A stretch of 64,000 bases of DNA from Pontibacter litorisediminis (GTDB lineage Bacteria > Bacteroidota > Bacteroidia > Cytophagales > Hymenobacteraceae), in NCBI RefSeq assembly GCF_029360645.1, contig NZ_JARDUA010000007.1, positions 124,001 to 188,000 on the forward strand. Reading direction: 5' to 3'. The position numbers were made by a program, and so were the translations under genes. The notes below the pieces were generated by a model. That model was given only the letters and a program-made list of their open reading frames with translations, ran no database searches and was not told where the DNA came from. Within the stretch, counting starts at the first letter, position 1. Every line of letters starts with the position of its first letter. Positions 31,962 to 41,149 of this stretch are shown here, piece after piece.

Positions 31962-32882
31962 ATGAAGAAGCTTTCCCTCATCAGCCTGGTGCTGGCCCTG
32001 CTAAGTATACCTTTAAACACGATGGCACAAACCTCCGCCCAGCAAGTACTGCGGCAACAAACCGAGAAGCAACTAAGCGAGATCATCAGCCGCTCGCCGG
32101 CTGTAACCGGACTTGTGGCTGTGGACCTTACGACCGGCGACACGTTCTCTTTCAATGCCGATGTAGTGTTTCCGCAGGCTAGCGCCATCAAAATCCCTAT
32201 CCTGATGAACGTGTACAAGCAGGCGCAGGAGGGCAAGTTCTCCCTGTCGGACACCCGGAAGGTAACCGCCAAGGAGGTAGTGGCCGGAACCGGTGTGCTC
32301 CAAAACCTGAAAACGATTCCGCCGATGAGCATTTATGATTTGGGGGTGCTGATGATCACGCTGAGCGATAACACGGCCACCAACGCACTCATCGACCTGG
32401 TGGGTATGAAAGAGATAAACACCATGCTGCAGGCGCTGGGGGCGAAGCACACGCAGGTGCAGCGCAAGATGATCAATGCGGCGGCCTCGGGCAGGGGCGA
32501 GGAGAACCTGTCTACCCCGGCCGATGCCGCCAGACTGCTGCAGTTGCTGTACAAGGGCGAGTTCCTTAGCAAAGCCACATCAGAGGAAATCATCTCTATC
32601 CTGAAAAAGACAGACCGCCAAACCAGCCGGCTTGCTCCCGGGCTGCCGGAGGAGGTGCCGCTTGCGTTTAAACCGGGCGTGCTGAACGGCGTATCAACGG
32701 AGTGGGCACTGGTGCTGCTGCCAGAGCGGCCTTACGCCGTGGCGGTGATGGAGAGCTACAAGGTGAAAGACCAGGCCGAGGATACCGTGGAGGCGCTGTC
32801 GGAGGTGCTGTACGGGTACTTCTGGCGCATGGGCAATGCCACCCGCTACGGCACCTACGTCGACCCGAAGCTCATCAAATAG
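31962..32882 (+). CDS. Class A beta-lactamase-like serine hydrolase
   Basis: A 306-residue protein with a signal peptide (cleavage near MAQ, residues 20-23). The SxxK motif is SAIK (Ser74, Lys77), the SDN motif is SDN (135-137), and the third box, normally KTG, is KPG (237-239). ENLSTPADAARLL (181-193) corresponds to the region after the omega loop; I cannot place a clear equivalent of Glu166 with its following Asn. It thus has the fold and the nucleophile of class A enzymes but not all the residues of a good beta-lactamase. It may hydrolyse beta-lactams or act on peptidoglycan peptides, and is followed by two amidases. Confidence 0.88.
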   Translation: MKKLSLISLVLALLSIPLNTMAQTSAQQVLRQQTEKQLSEIISRSPAVTGLVAVDLTTGDTFSFNADVVFPQASAIKIPILMNVYKQAQEGKFSLSDTRKVTAKEVVAGTGVLQNLKTIPPMSIYDLGVLMITLSDNTATNALIDLVGMKEINTMLQALGAKHTQVQRKMINAAASGRGEENLSTPADAARLLQLLYKGEFLSKATSEEIISILKKTDRQTSRLAPGLPEEVPLAFKPGVLNGVSTEWALVLLPERPYAVAVMESYKVKDQAEDTVEALSEVLYGYFWRMGNATRYGTYVDPKLIK

Positions 32883-32909
32883 CCACTCCCTAAGTATAAG
32901 TTGCCCTCC

Positions 32910-33935
32910 ATGACCATGAAAAATAACCTCTGCTCCTTACTACTGGTTATCCTGCTTCAACTGGTGCATCAGCCCCTACTGGCCCAGGAGAAGGCCGGCC
33001 CGCTGGCCGGGAAGGTGATCTGCCTGGATGCCGGGCACGGGGGCACCGCCGAGACGGACAGTTACCGTGCCGGGCCTGCCGGGGAGCGGGAGGAGTGGAT
33101 TAACCTGCGGGTGGCGTTGCTGCTGCAGAAAATGCTGGAGGAGAAAGGGGCAAAAGTGTTGATGACGCGCACGGCCGACGACAACGTTCCGTTGGCAGAC
33201 CGCGCGCAGCTGGCGCTTCAAAATGAGGCAGACGTTTTCCTGTCGGTGCACCACAACGCAACGGCCGACCCTGAAGTGAATTTCCCCATCATCTACTTTC
33301 ATGGCAACGCATCTGAAAATAAGGCCAGTGTAGCTTTGGGCAAAAAGATAGCCCAAGCACTTGCAGCATCCCTTTACAAAGGCAGCACACCCGTAAGCCT
33401 GGCGTCGGACCACACGATCTTTGCCGGGGCAGGTACCAAAGTGCTGCGGGACACCTACGGTATACCTGGGGCGATTGCAGAGGCCTCCTTCTTCACGAAC
33501 GCAGCGGAGGAGAGGCGGCTGAAGAAGCGGAAGTACAACCGGCGGGAAGCCCAGGCCTATGTCGCTGCGCTGGAGGCCTTCTTCAGCGAGTCTGTTCCGG
33601 CTGTACTACCTAAAAATTCCCTGGTTAACCTGCCTCCCTTTAGGGCTTTCCAGGAGGCCGAGCGCATGAGCGAAACAGCACGGCTTTGGCGCCAGGACTA
33701 TGTAAAGGGACTTGCGCTGCTGGAGCGGAATGACACCGCCTCCTGGCAGCAGGCTTATGAACTTTTCACGCGCTCGGCCCGCTCATTCCCTGACTCCTAT
33801 GTGGTGGCAGAGTGCCATAAGAACAGGGCTTTGCTGTTAAAGAAGTTTGGCCGGAAGGAAGAGGCGGAGCAGGAGGCCCGGCGGGCGAAGGAGCATTACG
33901 TGGAGGTAAGCGATTATCGGCTTGAGCCAAAATAG
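32910..33935 (+). CDS. N-acetylmuramoyl-L-alanine amidase, Amidase_3 type
   Basis: A 341-residue protein with a signal peptide (hydrophobic residues about 7-22, ending PLLAQ). The Amidase_3 domain starts at VICLDAGHGG (first zinc His), followed by EREEWINLRVA (Glu ligand), FLSVHHNA (His ligand) and AIAEASFFTN (catalytic Glu). A helical C-terminal part (about residues 235-341) resembles a short TPR-like extension. It cuts the bond between MurNAc and the stem peptide. I start at the ATG at 32910; another in-frame ATG lies at 32916, and an upstream TTG at 32901 is less likely. It follows the beta-lactamase-like gene by 27 bases. Confidence 0.9.
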   Translation: MTMKNNLCSLLLVILLQLVHQPLLAQEKAGPLAGKVICLDAGHGGTAETDSYRAGPAGEREEWINLRVALLLQKMLEEKGAKVLMTRTADDNVPLADRAQLALQNEADVFLSVHHNATADPEVNFPIIYFHGNASENKASVALGKKIAQALAASLYKGSTPVSLASDHTIFAGAGTKVLRDTYGIPGAIAEASFFTNAAEERRLKKRKYNRREAQAYVAALEAFFSESVPAVLPKNSLVNLPPFRAFQEAERMSETARLWRQDYVKGLALLERNDTASWQQAYELFTRSARSFPDSYVVAECHKNRALLLKKFGRKEEAEQEARRAKEHYVEVSDYRLEPK

Positions 33936-33967
33936 TATACAGAGAAGAAAGTAAATCAAATCCTTAC

Positions 33968-34660
33968 ATGAAAATGATTCATAGCGCCTCGTTGTGGAGG
34001 AGAGCGGCCGTGCAAGCCAGCGCCACAGGCTTGCTGCTGTTAAGCGCCTGCGCTAGGCCGGCGTTCCAGATAGTCGAGAAGCCCATTGTTTTTGATGCCG
34101 AACGCAAGCAGCTCTCGCTCGAGTACATGCAGGCTCGGTACAACATGCAGCAAGATGCCCCCTACATAGAGCCCAAGATAATCGTGTTGCACTGGACGGC
34201 CATACCTACACTAGAGCGGTCTTTCGCCGCCATGAATCCTACACTGCTGCCTGGCGCCCGTACCGAGATCGGGGCAGCAAGCAACCTGAATGTCTCCGCC
34301 CAGTTTCTGGTGGACAGGGACGGCACCGTTTACCGCCAGCTACCCGACACCGCCTTTGCCCGCCACGTTATCGGCCTGAACCACTGTGCCATTGGTGTAG
34401 AGAACGTAGGAGGCGGCCAGGAGGGCCTGACCAAAGCACAGCTGCAAGCAAATGAGGACCTGGTGCGGTACCTGAAGGGCAAGTATGACATTGAGTATTT
34501 GATCGGGCACTATGAGTACCAGGACTTTGAAGGTCATCCCCTGTGGAGGGAGGTAGACACCGGTTACAGAACCCAAAAAGTGGACCCGGGCGAGGAGTTT
34601 ATGAAGAAGATTCGGGATAGGGTTAAAGATCTAGGGCTGAAGGGCTCGCCAAAGTCGTAG
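33968..34660 (+). CDS. N-acetylmuramoyl-L-alanine amidase, Amidase_2/PGRP type, lipoprotein
   Basis: A 230-residue lipoprotein with lipobox LLSAC (Cys28). The Amidase_2 domain has the first zinc His in IVLHWTAIPTLE, the second in LIGHYEYQDFEGHPLW and the third ligand in QKVDPGEEFMKKI; ASNLNVSAQFLVDRDGTVYR and NHCAIGVENVGG are typical of the fold. Same reaction as the preceding gene but an unrelated fold, as in AmiD-like outer-membrane amidases involved in wall recycling. It lies 32 bases after the Amidase_3 gene, so the trio 31962-34660 is probably one operon. Confidence 0.92.
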   Translation: MKMIHSASLWRRAAVQASATGLLLLSACARPAFQIVEKPIVFDAERKQLSLEYMQARYNMQQDAPYIEPKIIVLHWTAIPTLERSFAAMNPTLLPGARTEIGAASNLNVSAQFLVDRDGTVYRQLPDTAFARHVIGLNHCAIGVENVGGGQEGLTKAQLQANEDLVRYLKGKYDIEYLIGHYEYQDFEGHPLWREVDTGYRTQKVDPGEEFMKKIRDRVKDLGLKGSPKS

Positions 34661-35234
34661 GATCTTGGTTATGGAAAGTTCATTTGGCTTTTTGTAGTAC
34701 CGTTCTTACTACCCTAGAGAGCTACGTTCGCTAGCTCAAAACTCGCGTTTTGACTAGTCCAGAGGAGGGGAATAGTCCGGCAGATGATCCTCGTACCCTA
34801 AAAACAGGGGAGGTAGTTCAGCTCCAGCTCCGTCAGCTGTGGCTATTGGAATGATACCCAGTCTTTGGGTTGAGCGCCTTCTAGATTTCCGGTGCCGAGC
34901 CGGAGGCGAGGCAGCCCGAGGCACGAGAGCAAGAAAAGCTCCCAGCGCGATGCCCTTATCGAGGGCCCCTACCCCCAAGACGAGGCCTCCCGGCCTGGAG
35001 GGAGCCAAGGCCAGAAATGAAACGAGCCGCTTGTAAGTCCGTGGGTGAACGGTAGCTAGTAAGGATAGCTTGGCTCTGATTGCAGGAAGCAGGGGCTAAG
35101 AAAGTATAAATGAAGCAAGCATGGCTTTTCAAGCCATTCGGATTACAAATCCGAGGATATAAAAAGGAACGAGTTGCAAACACACGCCAGCAGGAGGAAA
35201 GAGGAAGGGGAGCGCATCAGAGAGCGGTAAGTAT
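34661..35234. repeat. Non-coding repeat element, copy A, with flanking repeats
   Basis: A gene-free stretch. 34835-34898 matches 49106-49169 with 55 of 64 identical bases, including 34 in a row (34865-34898). 35011-35099 matches 49252-49340 without gaps at about three quarters of positions. A further shared module lies near 34715-34775 (GAGCTACGTTCGCTAGC at 34720-34736). A GGATT-N3-AATCC hairpin follows at 35138-35154. Frames do not stay open between the copies, so this is a repeat or RNA gene rather than a protein gene. Confidence 0.75.
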
Positions 35235-35272
35235 AAAAAAGGAGGCGAGCCAATCAGCTCGCCTCCTTTTTT
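35235..35272 (-). terminator. Terminator of the S9 oligopeptidase B-like gene
   Basis: A 16-bp stem (35235-35250 with 35257-35272) with A-tract and T-tract ends, immediately after the minus-strand gene and usable on both strands. AAGTATAA and TATACTT words flank it on both sides. Confidence 0.85.
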
Positions 35273-35292
35273 ATACATGTTATACTTTCCAG

Positions 35293-37497
35293 TTACTGGT
35301 TCTCCTGCTGCAGCAGGTTCAGCAGGAAGGCATACTGCAGGGCAGTCTCCTTGTAGCGCTGGAAACGACCGGAGGCACCGCCGTGGCCGGCCTCCATGTT
35401 GGTGTGCAGCAGCAGCATGTTGTCATCTGTCTTCATCTCGCGCAGCTTGGCTACCCACTTAGCCGGCTCCCAATACTGCACCTGCGAGTCGTGGAGGCCG
35501 GTGGTAACGAGCATGTTCGGGTATGCCTTGGCCTCTACATTATCGTACGGCGAGTAGGAGAGCATATAATCGTAGTACTCCTTGTTGGCTGGATTGCCCC
35601 ACTCGTCAAACTCACCGGTCGTCAGCGGGATGCTGGTGTCGAGCATGGTCGTAACCACGTCCACAAACGGAACGGCTGCGATAACGCCTTTGTACAGCTC
35701 CGGCCGCATGTTCACCACGGCACCCATTAACAAGCCACCAGCGCTGCCGCCCATGGCAAACAGCTTGTCCGGGTTCGTGTACTTCTGCTCGATCAGGTAC
35801 TCCGAGGCATCGATAAAGTCAGTGAAGGTGTTCTTCTTCTTCAGCAACTTGCCATTCTCATACCACTGGCGGCCCATTTCCTGACCACCACGGATGTGGG
35901 CAATGGCATACACAAAGCCACGGTCCAGCAGGCTGAGCCGCACGGAGCTGAAGCCAGGGTTCATGCTGTTGCCATAAGAGCCATAAGCGTAAAGCAGCGT
36001 CGGGTTATCACCGTTCAGTGCAACTCCCTTGCGGTACACCAGCGAGATAGGGATCTTGGTGCCGTCGTCGGCGGTGGCATACAGGCGCTTGGCCTCATAG
36101 TTGTTCGGGTCGAAATCGCCAACCACCTCATCGCGCTTCAGCAGCTCGCGCTCCTTGGTCTGCATGTTGTAGTCGTAGGTGGAGTAGGGGGTGGTAAGCG
36201 ACGTATAGCCAAAGCGCAATTCCTTGCTGTCGAAGTCAGGGTTGTTGCCGATGTAGGCAGTATAGGCCTCCTCATCAAAATTGATGTAGTAATCGTTTTT
36301 AGGGTCTTTCCAGCTTCTTACCCGGATTTGGGTAAGGCCGTTTTTGCGCTCCTGCAGTGCCAGGTAATCTTTGAAGATCTCAATCCCCTCCAACAGCACA
36401 TCCTCGCGGTGCGGAAGCAGCTCTTTCCAGTTCTCCTTGCCCGGCTTGCTGACCGGGGTCTGCATCAGCTTAAAGTTAGTGGCGCCATCCTTGTTGGTTA
36501 CGATGTAGAAGTTGTCGCCGAAGTGGTCCACGCTGTACTCCAGGCCACGCTCGCGCGGCTGTATCACCTTAAACTTACCGTTGGGGTTGTTGGCATCCAG
36601 GAAGCGGTACTCCTGCGCCATGGTGCTGTGGCTGCCGATCATGATGTACTTGTCGGACTTGGTTTTGAACACGTAGGTGCTGAAGGTCTCGTCTGCCTCG
36701 TGGAAGACCTCCTGGTCCTGCGAGGCAGGGGTGCCAAGCGTATGCTTGAAGATCTTGAAAGAGCGCAGGGCCGGGTCCTTTACCGAGTAATAAACCGTTT
36801 TGTTGTCGTTGGCCCAAACGGCGCCGCCGGTCGTGTTGGGGATGGCGTCGGCCAACAGCTCGCCGGTCTGCAGGTTCTTAAAGCGGATCGTGTACTTGCG
36901 TCGGCTCACGGTGTCCTCGCCGAAGGCCAGCAGTTGGTTGTTGGGGCTCACGCCCAGGCCGGTGGCGTTGTAGTAGCTCTGGCCCTCCGCGCGCTCGTTG
37001 GCGTTCAGCATCACCTGCTCCTGTGCCTCCATGGTGCCTTTCTTTCGGGCGTAGATCGGGTACTCTTTGCCTTCTTCGTAGCGCACAAAGTACCAGTAGC
37101 CGTTGTCTTTGTAGGGCACCGACTCATCTGTTTGCTTGATGCGGCCCACGATCTCGCCGTACAGCTGCTCCTGCAAGTCTTCCGTCTGAGCCAGCATTTG
37201 CTTGGTGTAGGCGTTCTCAGCCTCCAGGTAAGAGATCACCTCCGGGTTCTCCCGCTCGTTTAGCCAATAGTAGTTGTCCACGCGGGTGTCGCCGTGCATG
37301 GTTAGCTCCTTGGGTACTTTCTTGGCCACCGGTGGCTGCGGCTCGTTGCGGACGGCAACGGCCTCGGTAGTGGCTGTTGCCGTGGAAGCAGCAGTTGTGT
37401 TGCTGCCAGTGTTGCTGGATGAGCAACCGGAGCCTGCCACCAGGCAGGCAAGCAGAAGCGATGCCGAGGCGGACGCTTTAGGCTTCAGGTATTTCAT
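35293..37497 (-). CDS. S9 family peptidase, oligopeptidase B-like lipoprotein
   Basis: A 734-residue lipoprotein with lipobox AGSGC (about Cys25) and a Ser/Thr/Ala-rich linker. The mature part begins PPVAKKVPKELTMHGDTRVDNYYWL, the standard start of oligopeptidase B (read residues 58-82). The propeller is followed by the catalytic domain: YGSYGNSMNPGFS, GGSAGGLLMGAVVN with Ser about 585, an Asp after TGLHDSQV and His in NMEAGHGGASGR. Oligopeptidase B cuts after Lys or Arg in short peptides. I use the ATG at 37497; an upstream ATG at 37524 adds nine residues before the signal sequence. It is a single gene. Confidence 0.93.
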   Translation of the reverse strand: MKYLKPKASASASLLLACLVAGSGCSSSNTGSNTTAASTATATTEAVAVRNEPQPPVAKKVPKELTMHGDTRVDNYYWLNERENPEVISYLEAENAYTKQMLAQTEDLQEQLYGEIVGRIKQTDESVPYKDNGYWYFVRYEEGKEYPIYARKKGTMEAQEQVMLNANERAEGQSYYNATGLGVSPNNQLLAFGEDTVSRRKYTIRFKNLQTGELLADAIPNTTGGAVWANDNKTVYYSVKDPALRSFKIFKHTLGTPASQDQEVFHEADETFSTYVFKTKSDKYIMIGSHSTMAQEYRFLDANNPNGKFKVIQPRERGLEYSVDHFGDNFYIVTNKDGATNFKLMQTPVSKPGKENWKELLPHREDVLLEGIEIFKDYLALQERKNGLTQIRVRSWKDPKNDYYINFDEEAYTAYIGNNPDFDSKELRFGYTSLTTPYSTYDYNMQTKERELLKRDEVVGDFDPNNYEAKRLYATADDGTKIPISLVYRKGVALNGDNPTLLYAYGSYGNSMNPGFSSVRLSLLDRGFVYAIAHIRGGQEMGRQWYENGKLLKKKNTFTDFIDASEYLIEQKYTNPDKLFAMGGSAGGLLMGAVVNMRPELYKGVIAAVPFVDVVTTMLDTSIPLTTGEFDEWGNPANKEYYDYMLSYSPYDNVEAKAYPNMLVTTGLHDSQVQYWEPAKWVAKLREMKTDDNMLLLHTNMEAGHGGASGRFQRYKETALQYAFLLNLLQQENQ

Positions 37498-37666
37498 AGT
37501 ATGATGCGTTAGGATGACATTCATTTCCGGAGCAGTTGCTTTGGTGCCGCTACGGGTGTCTAAATTTATATAATTTCTTCAGCAAACAAAATGGCTAAAA
37601 CGTTATGCATGCAGAGCTGTTTTTTGCTAACTTGTTCCATTAACTGTAATGAACAAAATATAACAT

Positions 37667-37921
37667 ATGGCCACACAAGAAGAATTCGAAAACGCTGTAG
37701 CAAAGTCTAAAACCCTAAGCGAGCGCCCCAGCAACGATGTGCTGCTGAAGCTATACGCCCTGTACAAGCAGGCCACTGAAGGCGACGTGAACACCGAGCG
37801 CCCGGGCGGCTTTGACTTTAAGAACATCGCCAAGTGGGATGCCTGGAAAAAGCAGGAAGGCAAAAGCCCGGAAGAGGCTCGCGCAGAGTATGTGCAGTTT
37901 GTAGACCAATTGGTGGGATAG
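37667..37921 (+). CDS. Acyl-CoA-binding protein
   Basis: An 84-residue four-helix ACBP, the standard size. EEFENAVAKSKTL, the acyl-CoA pocket LLKLYALYKQATEGDVNTERPG, and KWDAWKKQEGKSPEEARAEYV are close to the eukaryotic consensus. It binds long-chain acyl-CoA in the cytoplasm, buffering and delivering it. ACBPs occur in a limited set of bacteria, including many Bacteroidota. It is a single gene with its own hairpin terminator. Confidence 0.95.
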   Translation: MATQEEFENAVAKSKTLSERPSNDVLLKLYALYKQATEGDVNTERPGGFDFKNIAKWDAWKKQEGKSPEEARAEYVQFVDQLVG

Positions 37922-37942
37922 CCTTAGCACCCTCCCCACAGG

Positions 37943-37974
37943 AAAGCCGCGCCAGGTATGGTTGCGGCTTTTTT
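37943..37974 (+). terminator. Terminator of the acyl-CoA-binding protein gene
   Basis: Stem AAAGCCGC/GCGGCTTT (37943-37950 with 37964-37971) and a T-run to 37974. Confidence 0.8.
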
Positions 37975-38170
37975 ATTGCCTTTGCTGGAGCCAATAGCAG
38001 GCATGCTGCACAAGAAGCCACGAGGCAGGGGGTAAGTAGTAGAAGTATTAATAAGTAAACAAATTATTAGATATCTTATACTTCTGTATTGTTTTGTCGT
38101 ATACCTGCTGAGATATAGCAGGATAAGTATATCTGACTCACTCCCATTCTACCATCTTAACTGAAATTCT

Positions 38171-41134
38171 ATGAAGAAAAGCTACTTCTTGAAGCTGCTA
38201 CTGCTGCTTTGGGTGCTGCCGTTTGCCTTGCTCGCTCAGACAAACGTAAGCGGCACCGTAACCGATGCCGGCGCCGGCACCCCTCTGCCCGGCGTTAGTG
38301 TGATCGTGGTAGGAACTACCACAGGCACTACCACTGATGCACAGGGAAATTACATGATCGCGCTGCCTGCAGGTGCTAACAGACTTACGTTCTCGTTTCT
38401 GGGGTATGTGCCGCAGACGCGGGAGGTATCTTCGAACATGACGAAGCTCGACGTGCAGCTGCAGGAAAGAACCACCAACCTGCAGGAGGTCGTGGTGACA
38501 GGCCTGGCTACTACCGTGAAAAGGGCTAACGCCGCCAACGCCGTGACTGCCCTGAATACGAAGGAGCTTGTGGGTACCACCAACCCGCAGACTTTGGACG
38601 GAGCCATTAGTGGCAAGGTGGTTGGAGCCAATGTGGTAACCAGCTCCGGTGCACCGGGTGGTGGTATCTCGGTGAAAATGCGCGGTATCACCTCCATCTT
38701 CGGCGAAGCGGAGCCCCTCTATGTTATCGACGGCATCATCATGGACAACTCCTCGATCTCGAGCGGTCTGAATGCCGTGACGGCGGCTAGCACACAGGGC
38801 AACACCTCGACCCAGGATAACCCATCTAACCGCATCGCGGACCTGAACCCGGACGATATCGAGAGCATCGAGTTCCTCAAAGGAGCTTCTGCCGCGGCTA
38901 TCTATGGCTCTCTGGCCTCAGCGGGCGTGGTAGTGATCACCACCAAGCGCGGAGCCGTGGGCAAAACCGTGGTGAACTTCTCTCAGGACATTGGCGTGGC
39001 CACGGTATCTAACCTGCTGGGAATGCGCCCGCTTACGGAGGAGCGCGTACGCTCTACCTACAACAACAATGAGGCGATCCTGCAGATGTTCCGGGAGGCC
39101 CGCGATGCCGGGCGGTTGATAGACTACGAAGAGGAGCTTTACGGCAACGAAGGTATGCTCTACACCACGCGCCTGAACGTGAGCGGTGGAGACGACAAGA
39201 CCCGCTTCTTTGTGGGCGGTTTAATACAGGATGAGGAGGGGATTATCAAGAACACCGGGTATGAGAAGAAGTCGCTGCGCTTTAACCTCGATCATACCAT
39301 CTCCAAGCGTTTCGATTTTAGCCTGAGCACCAACTATATTAACTCCTCCGCCGACCGCGGCCTCACCAACAACGATAACGCAGGCGTTTCCTACGGGGTG
39401 GCTCTATCTTCTACGCCGAGCTTTGCGAACCTCTTCCCCGACGAGAACGGCATTTACCCCAACAACCCCTTTGCCTCCTCTAACTTTCTGCAGACCCGCG
39501 ACCTGATCACCAATAATGAGCTTACCAACCGTTTTATTGGCGGCCTAACCGTAAACGCCTACCTGCACGAAACTGATAAGACCTCTACCAAGCTGGTGCT
39601 GCGCGGCGGCCTGGACTTTTACAATCTTAAGACCAGAGCGATTTTCCCAAGCCTGCTGCAATTCCAGTCTAACGGCAACGGCACCAACGGCGCCTCTATC
39701 CAGGGCAACAACTATAACCTGAACACCAACTTCGCGGCTTTCCTGGTGAACAACCTTGACCTGGCCGATAACACCTTGTTCCTGACAACCACGGTAGGCG
39801 CCACACGCGAGAACTTTAACCAGGACCAAACGCTGAACGTGGCCACCCAACTGGTGGAGGGGCAGACGAACCTCGACCAGGCGGGGGCGCTCGATATCTC
39901 ACAGACCCGCTTGATCGAACGGAACAAGGGCTTGTTCTTTCAGGAGGAGGTGAACTTCCGCGACCGCATTATTGCCACGGCCGGCCTGCGCCTGGACAAG
40001 TCGTCCAATAACGCAGACCCGAACGAGTTCCAAGCCTTCCCGAAGTTCTCGCTTGCGCTGAACGTGGCTAACTTCGACTTTTGGAACGTGGAGGCCGTGA
40101 GCCTGCTGAAGCTGCGCAGCGCCTATGGTGAGGCGGGGGGCTTCCCACCGTTCGGGGCAAAGTATACTTCTTTCGTTCCTTCCAACATAGGCGGTACGCC
40201 AGGTGTCATCATCGCCTTGCAGCGCGGCAACAGTAACATTGAGCAGGAACGCCAGAAGGAGCTGGAGGCGGGTATAGACCTGGGCCTGTTCAATAGCAGG
40301 GTGATCCTGGAGGCGACCGTGTACAACAAGCAGGTAGAGAACCTAATCCTGTTTCAGAACACTGAGCCTTCCTCCGGCTCAACCACACGGGTTGTGAACG
40401 GTGGTGAACTGCGCAACAGAGGTATAGAGTTGGCCCTTAACCTGATTCCGTTGGAAACCCCTAGCCTGAAATGGGACTCGAAGACGAGCTACTGGGTAAA
40501 CCGCTCCAAGATCACGCAGCTCGACATTGAGCCATTTGCGCTGGGCGCCTTCGGTAGCGGTTACGGAACCTACTTTATAGAAGAGGGGGCATCGGCCACC
40601 CAGATTGTGGGGGCAACGGCAGACGGTGAGGTCCGAAAGATCGGCGATGCCACGCCGGACTTCCAGATGAACTTCCACAACTTCTTTACCATCAAGCAGA
40701 ACCTGACTTTCTCGTTCCTGCTCCACTGGAAGAAGGGAGGGGACAACGTGAACCTGACGCAGTTGCTTTTCGACGCCAGCGGTACCTCGGCAGACTACGA
40801 CGAGGATGACGACGGCGACGGCGTGATCAACGGAGAGGACAGGCTTAGCTCCGGCACTGCCGAGACGTGGGTGCAGGATGCCTCTTACCTGCGCCTGCGC
40901 GAAATCGGCCTTTACTATACTATCCCGAAATCAGCGTTGAGCACCGTTTTCGGCAACCTGCTGCAGAACGTGCGCGTGGGAGCCTCTGCCAACAACCTGT
41001 TCACTATCACCGACTATTCTGGCTATGATCCTGAAGTATCTAACTTCGGCAGCAACGGCCTGTCTACAGGTGTGGACGTGACTCCGTTTCCGCCATCCAA
41101 GCGCTACTTCTTCCATTTATCTATTGGCTTTTAA
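38171..41134 (+). CDS. SusC/RagA-family TonB-linked outer-membrane protein
   Basis: A 987-residue TonB-dependent porter. Signal peptide (residues 1-22, ending FALLAQ), carboxypeptidase-D-like regulatory domain (VSGTVTDAGAGTPLPGVSVI to about residue 95), TonB-box region NLQEVVVTGL, plug domain with KMRGITSIFGEAEPLYVIDG and SIEFLKGASAAAIYGSLA, then the beta barrel ending with an aromatic (LSIGF). It imports an oligomer across the outer membrane with the SusD-like lidded partner downstream, 15 bases later. No glycoside hydrolase or peptidase gene is adjoined and no regulator is seen, so its substrate is unknown. Confidence 0.97.
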   Translation: MKKSYFLKLLLLLWVLPFALLAQTNVSGTVTDAGAGTPLPGVSVIVVGTTTGTTTDAQGNYMIALPAGANRLTFSFLGYVPQTREVSSNMTKLDVQLQERTTNLQEVVVTGLATTVKRANAANAVTALNTKELVGTTNPQTLDGAISGKVVGANVVTSSGAPGGGISVKMRGITSIFGEAEPLYVIDGIIMDNSSISSGLNAVTAASTQGNTSTQDNPSNRIADLNPDDIESIEFLKGASAAAIYGSLASAGVVVITTKRGAVGKTVVNFSQDIGVATVSNLLGMRPLTEERVRSTYNNNEAILQMFREARDAGRLIDYEEELYGNEGMLYTTRLNVSGGDDKTRFFVGGLIQDEEGIIKNTGYEKKSLRFNLDHTISKRFDFSLSTNYINSSADRGLTNNDNAGVSYGVALSSTPSFANLFPDENGIYPNNPFASSNFLQTRDLITNNELTNRFIGGLTVNAYLHETDKTSTKLVLRGGLDFYNLKTRAIFPSLLQFQSNGNGTNGASIQGNNYNLNTNFAAFLVNNLDLADNTLFLTTTVGATRENFNQDQTLNVATQLVEGQTNLDQAGALDISQTRLIERNKGLFFQEEVNFRDRIIATAGLRLDKSSNNADPNEFQAFPKFSLALNVANFDFWNVEAVSLLKLRSAYGEAGGFPPFGAKYTSFVPSNIGGTPGVIIALQRGNSNIEQERQKELEAGIDLGLFNSRVILEATVYNKQVENLILFQNTEPSSGSTTRVVNGGELRNRGIELALNLIPLETPSLKWDSKTSYWVNRSKITQLDIEPFALGAFGSGYGTYFIEEGASATQIVGATADGEVRKIGDATPDFQMNFHNFFTIKQNLTFSFLLHWKKGGDNVNLTQLLFDASGTSADYDEDDDGDGVINGEDRLSSGTAETWVQDASYLRLREIGLYYTIPKSALSTVFGNLLQNVRVGASANNLFTITDYSGYDPEVSNFGSNGLSTGVDVTPFPPSKRYFFHLSIGF

Positions 41135-41149
41135 TCAAAAGGACCCACT

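Noticed and set aside
34754..35008. Minus-strand frame in repeat copy A
   Set aside because: Only a short piece is shared with copy B and there is no start or motif in common.
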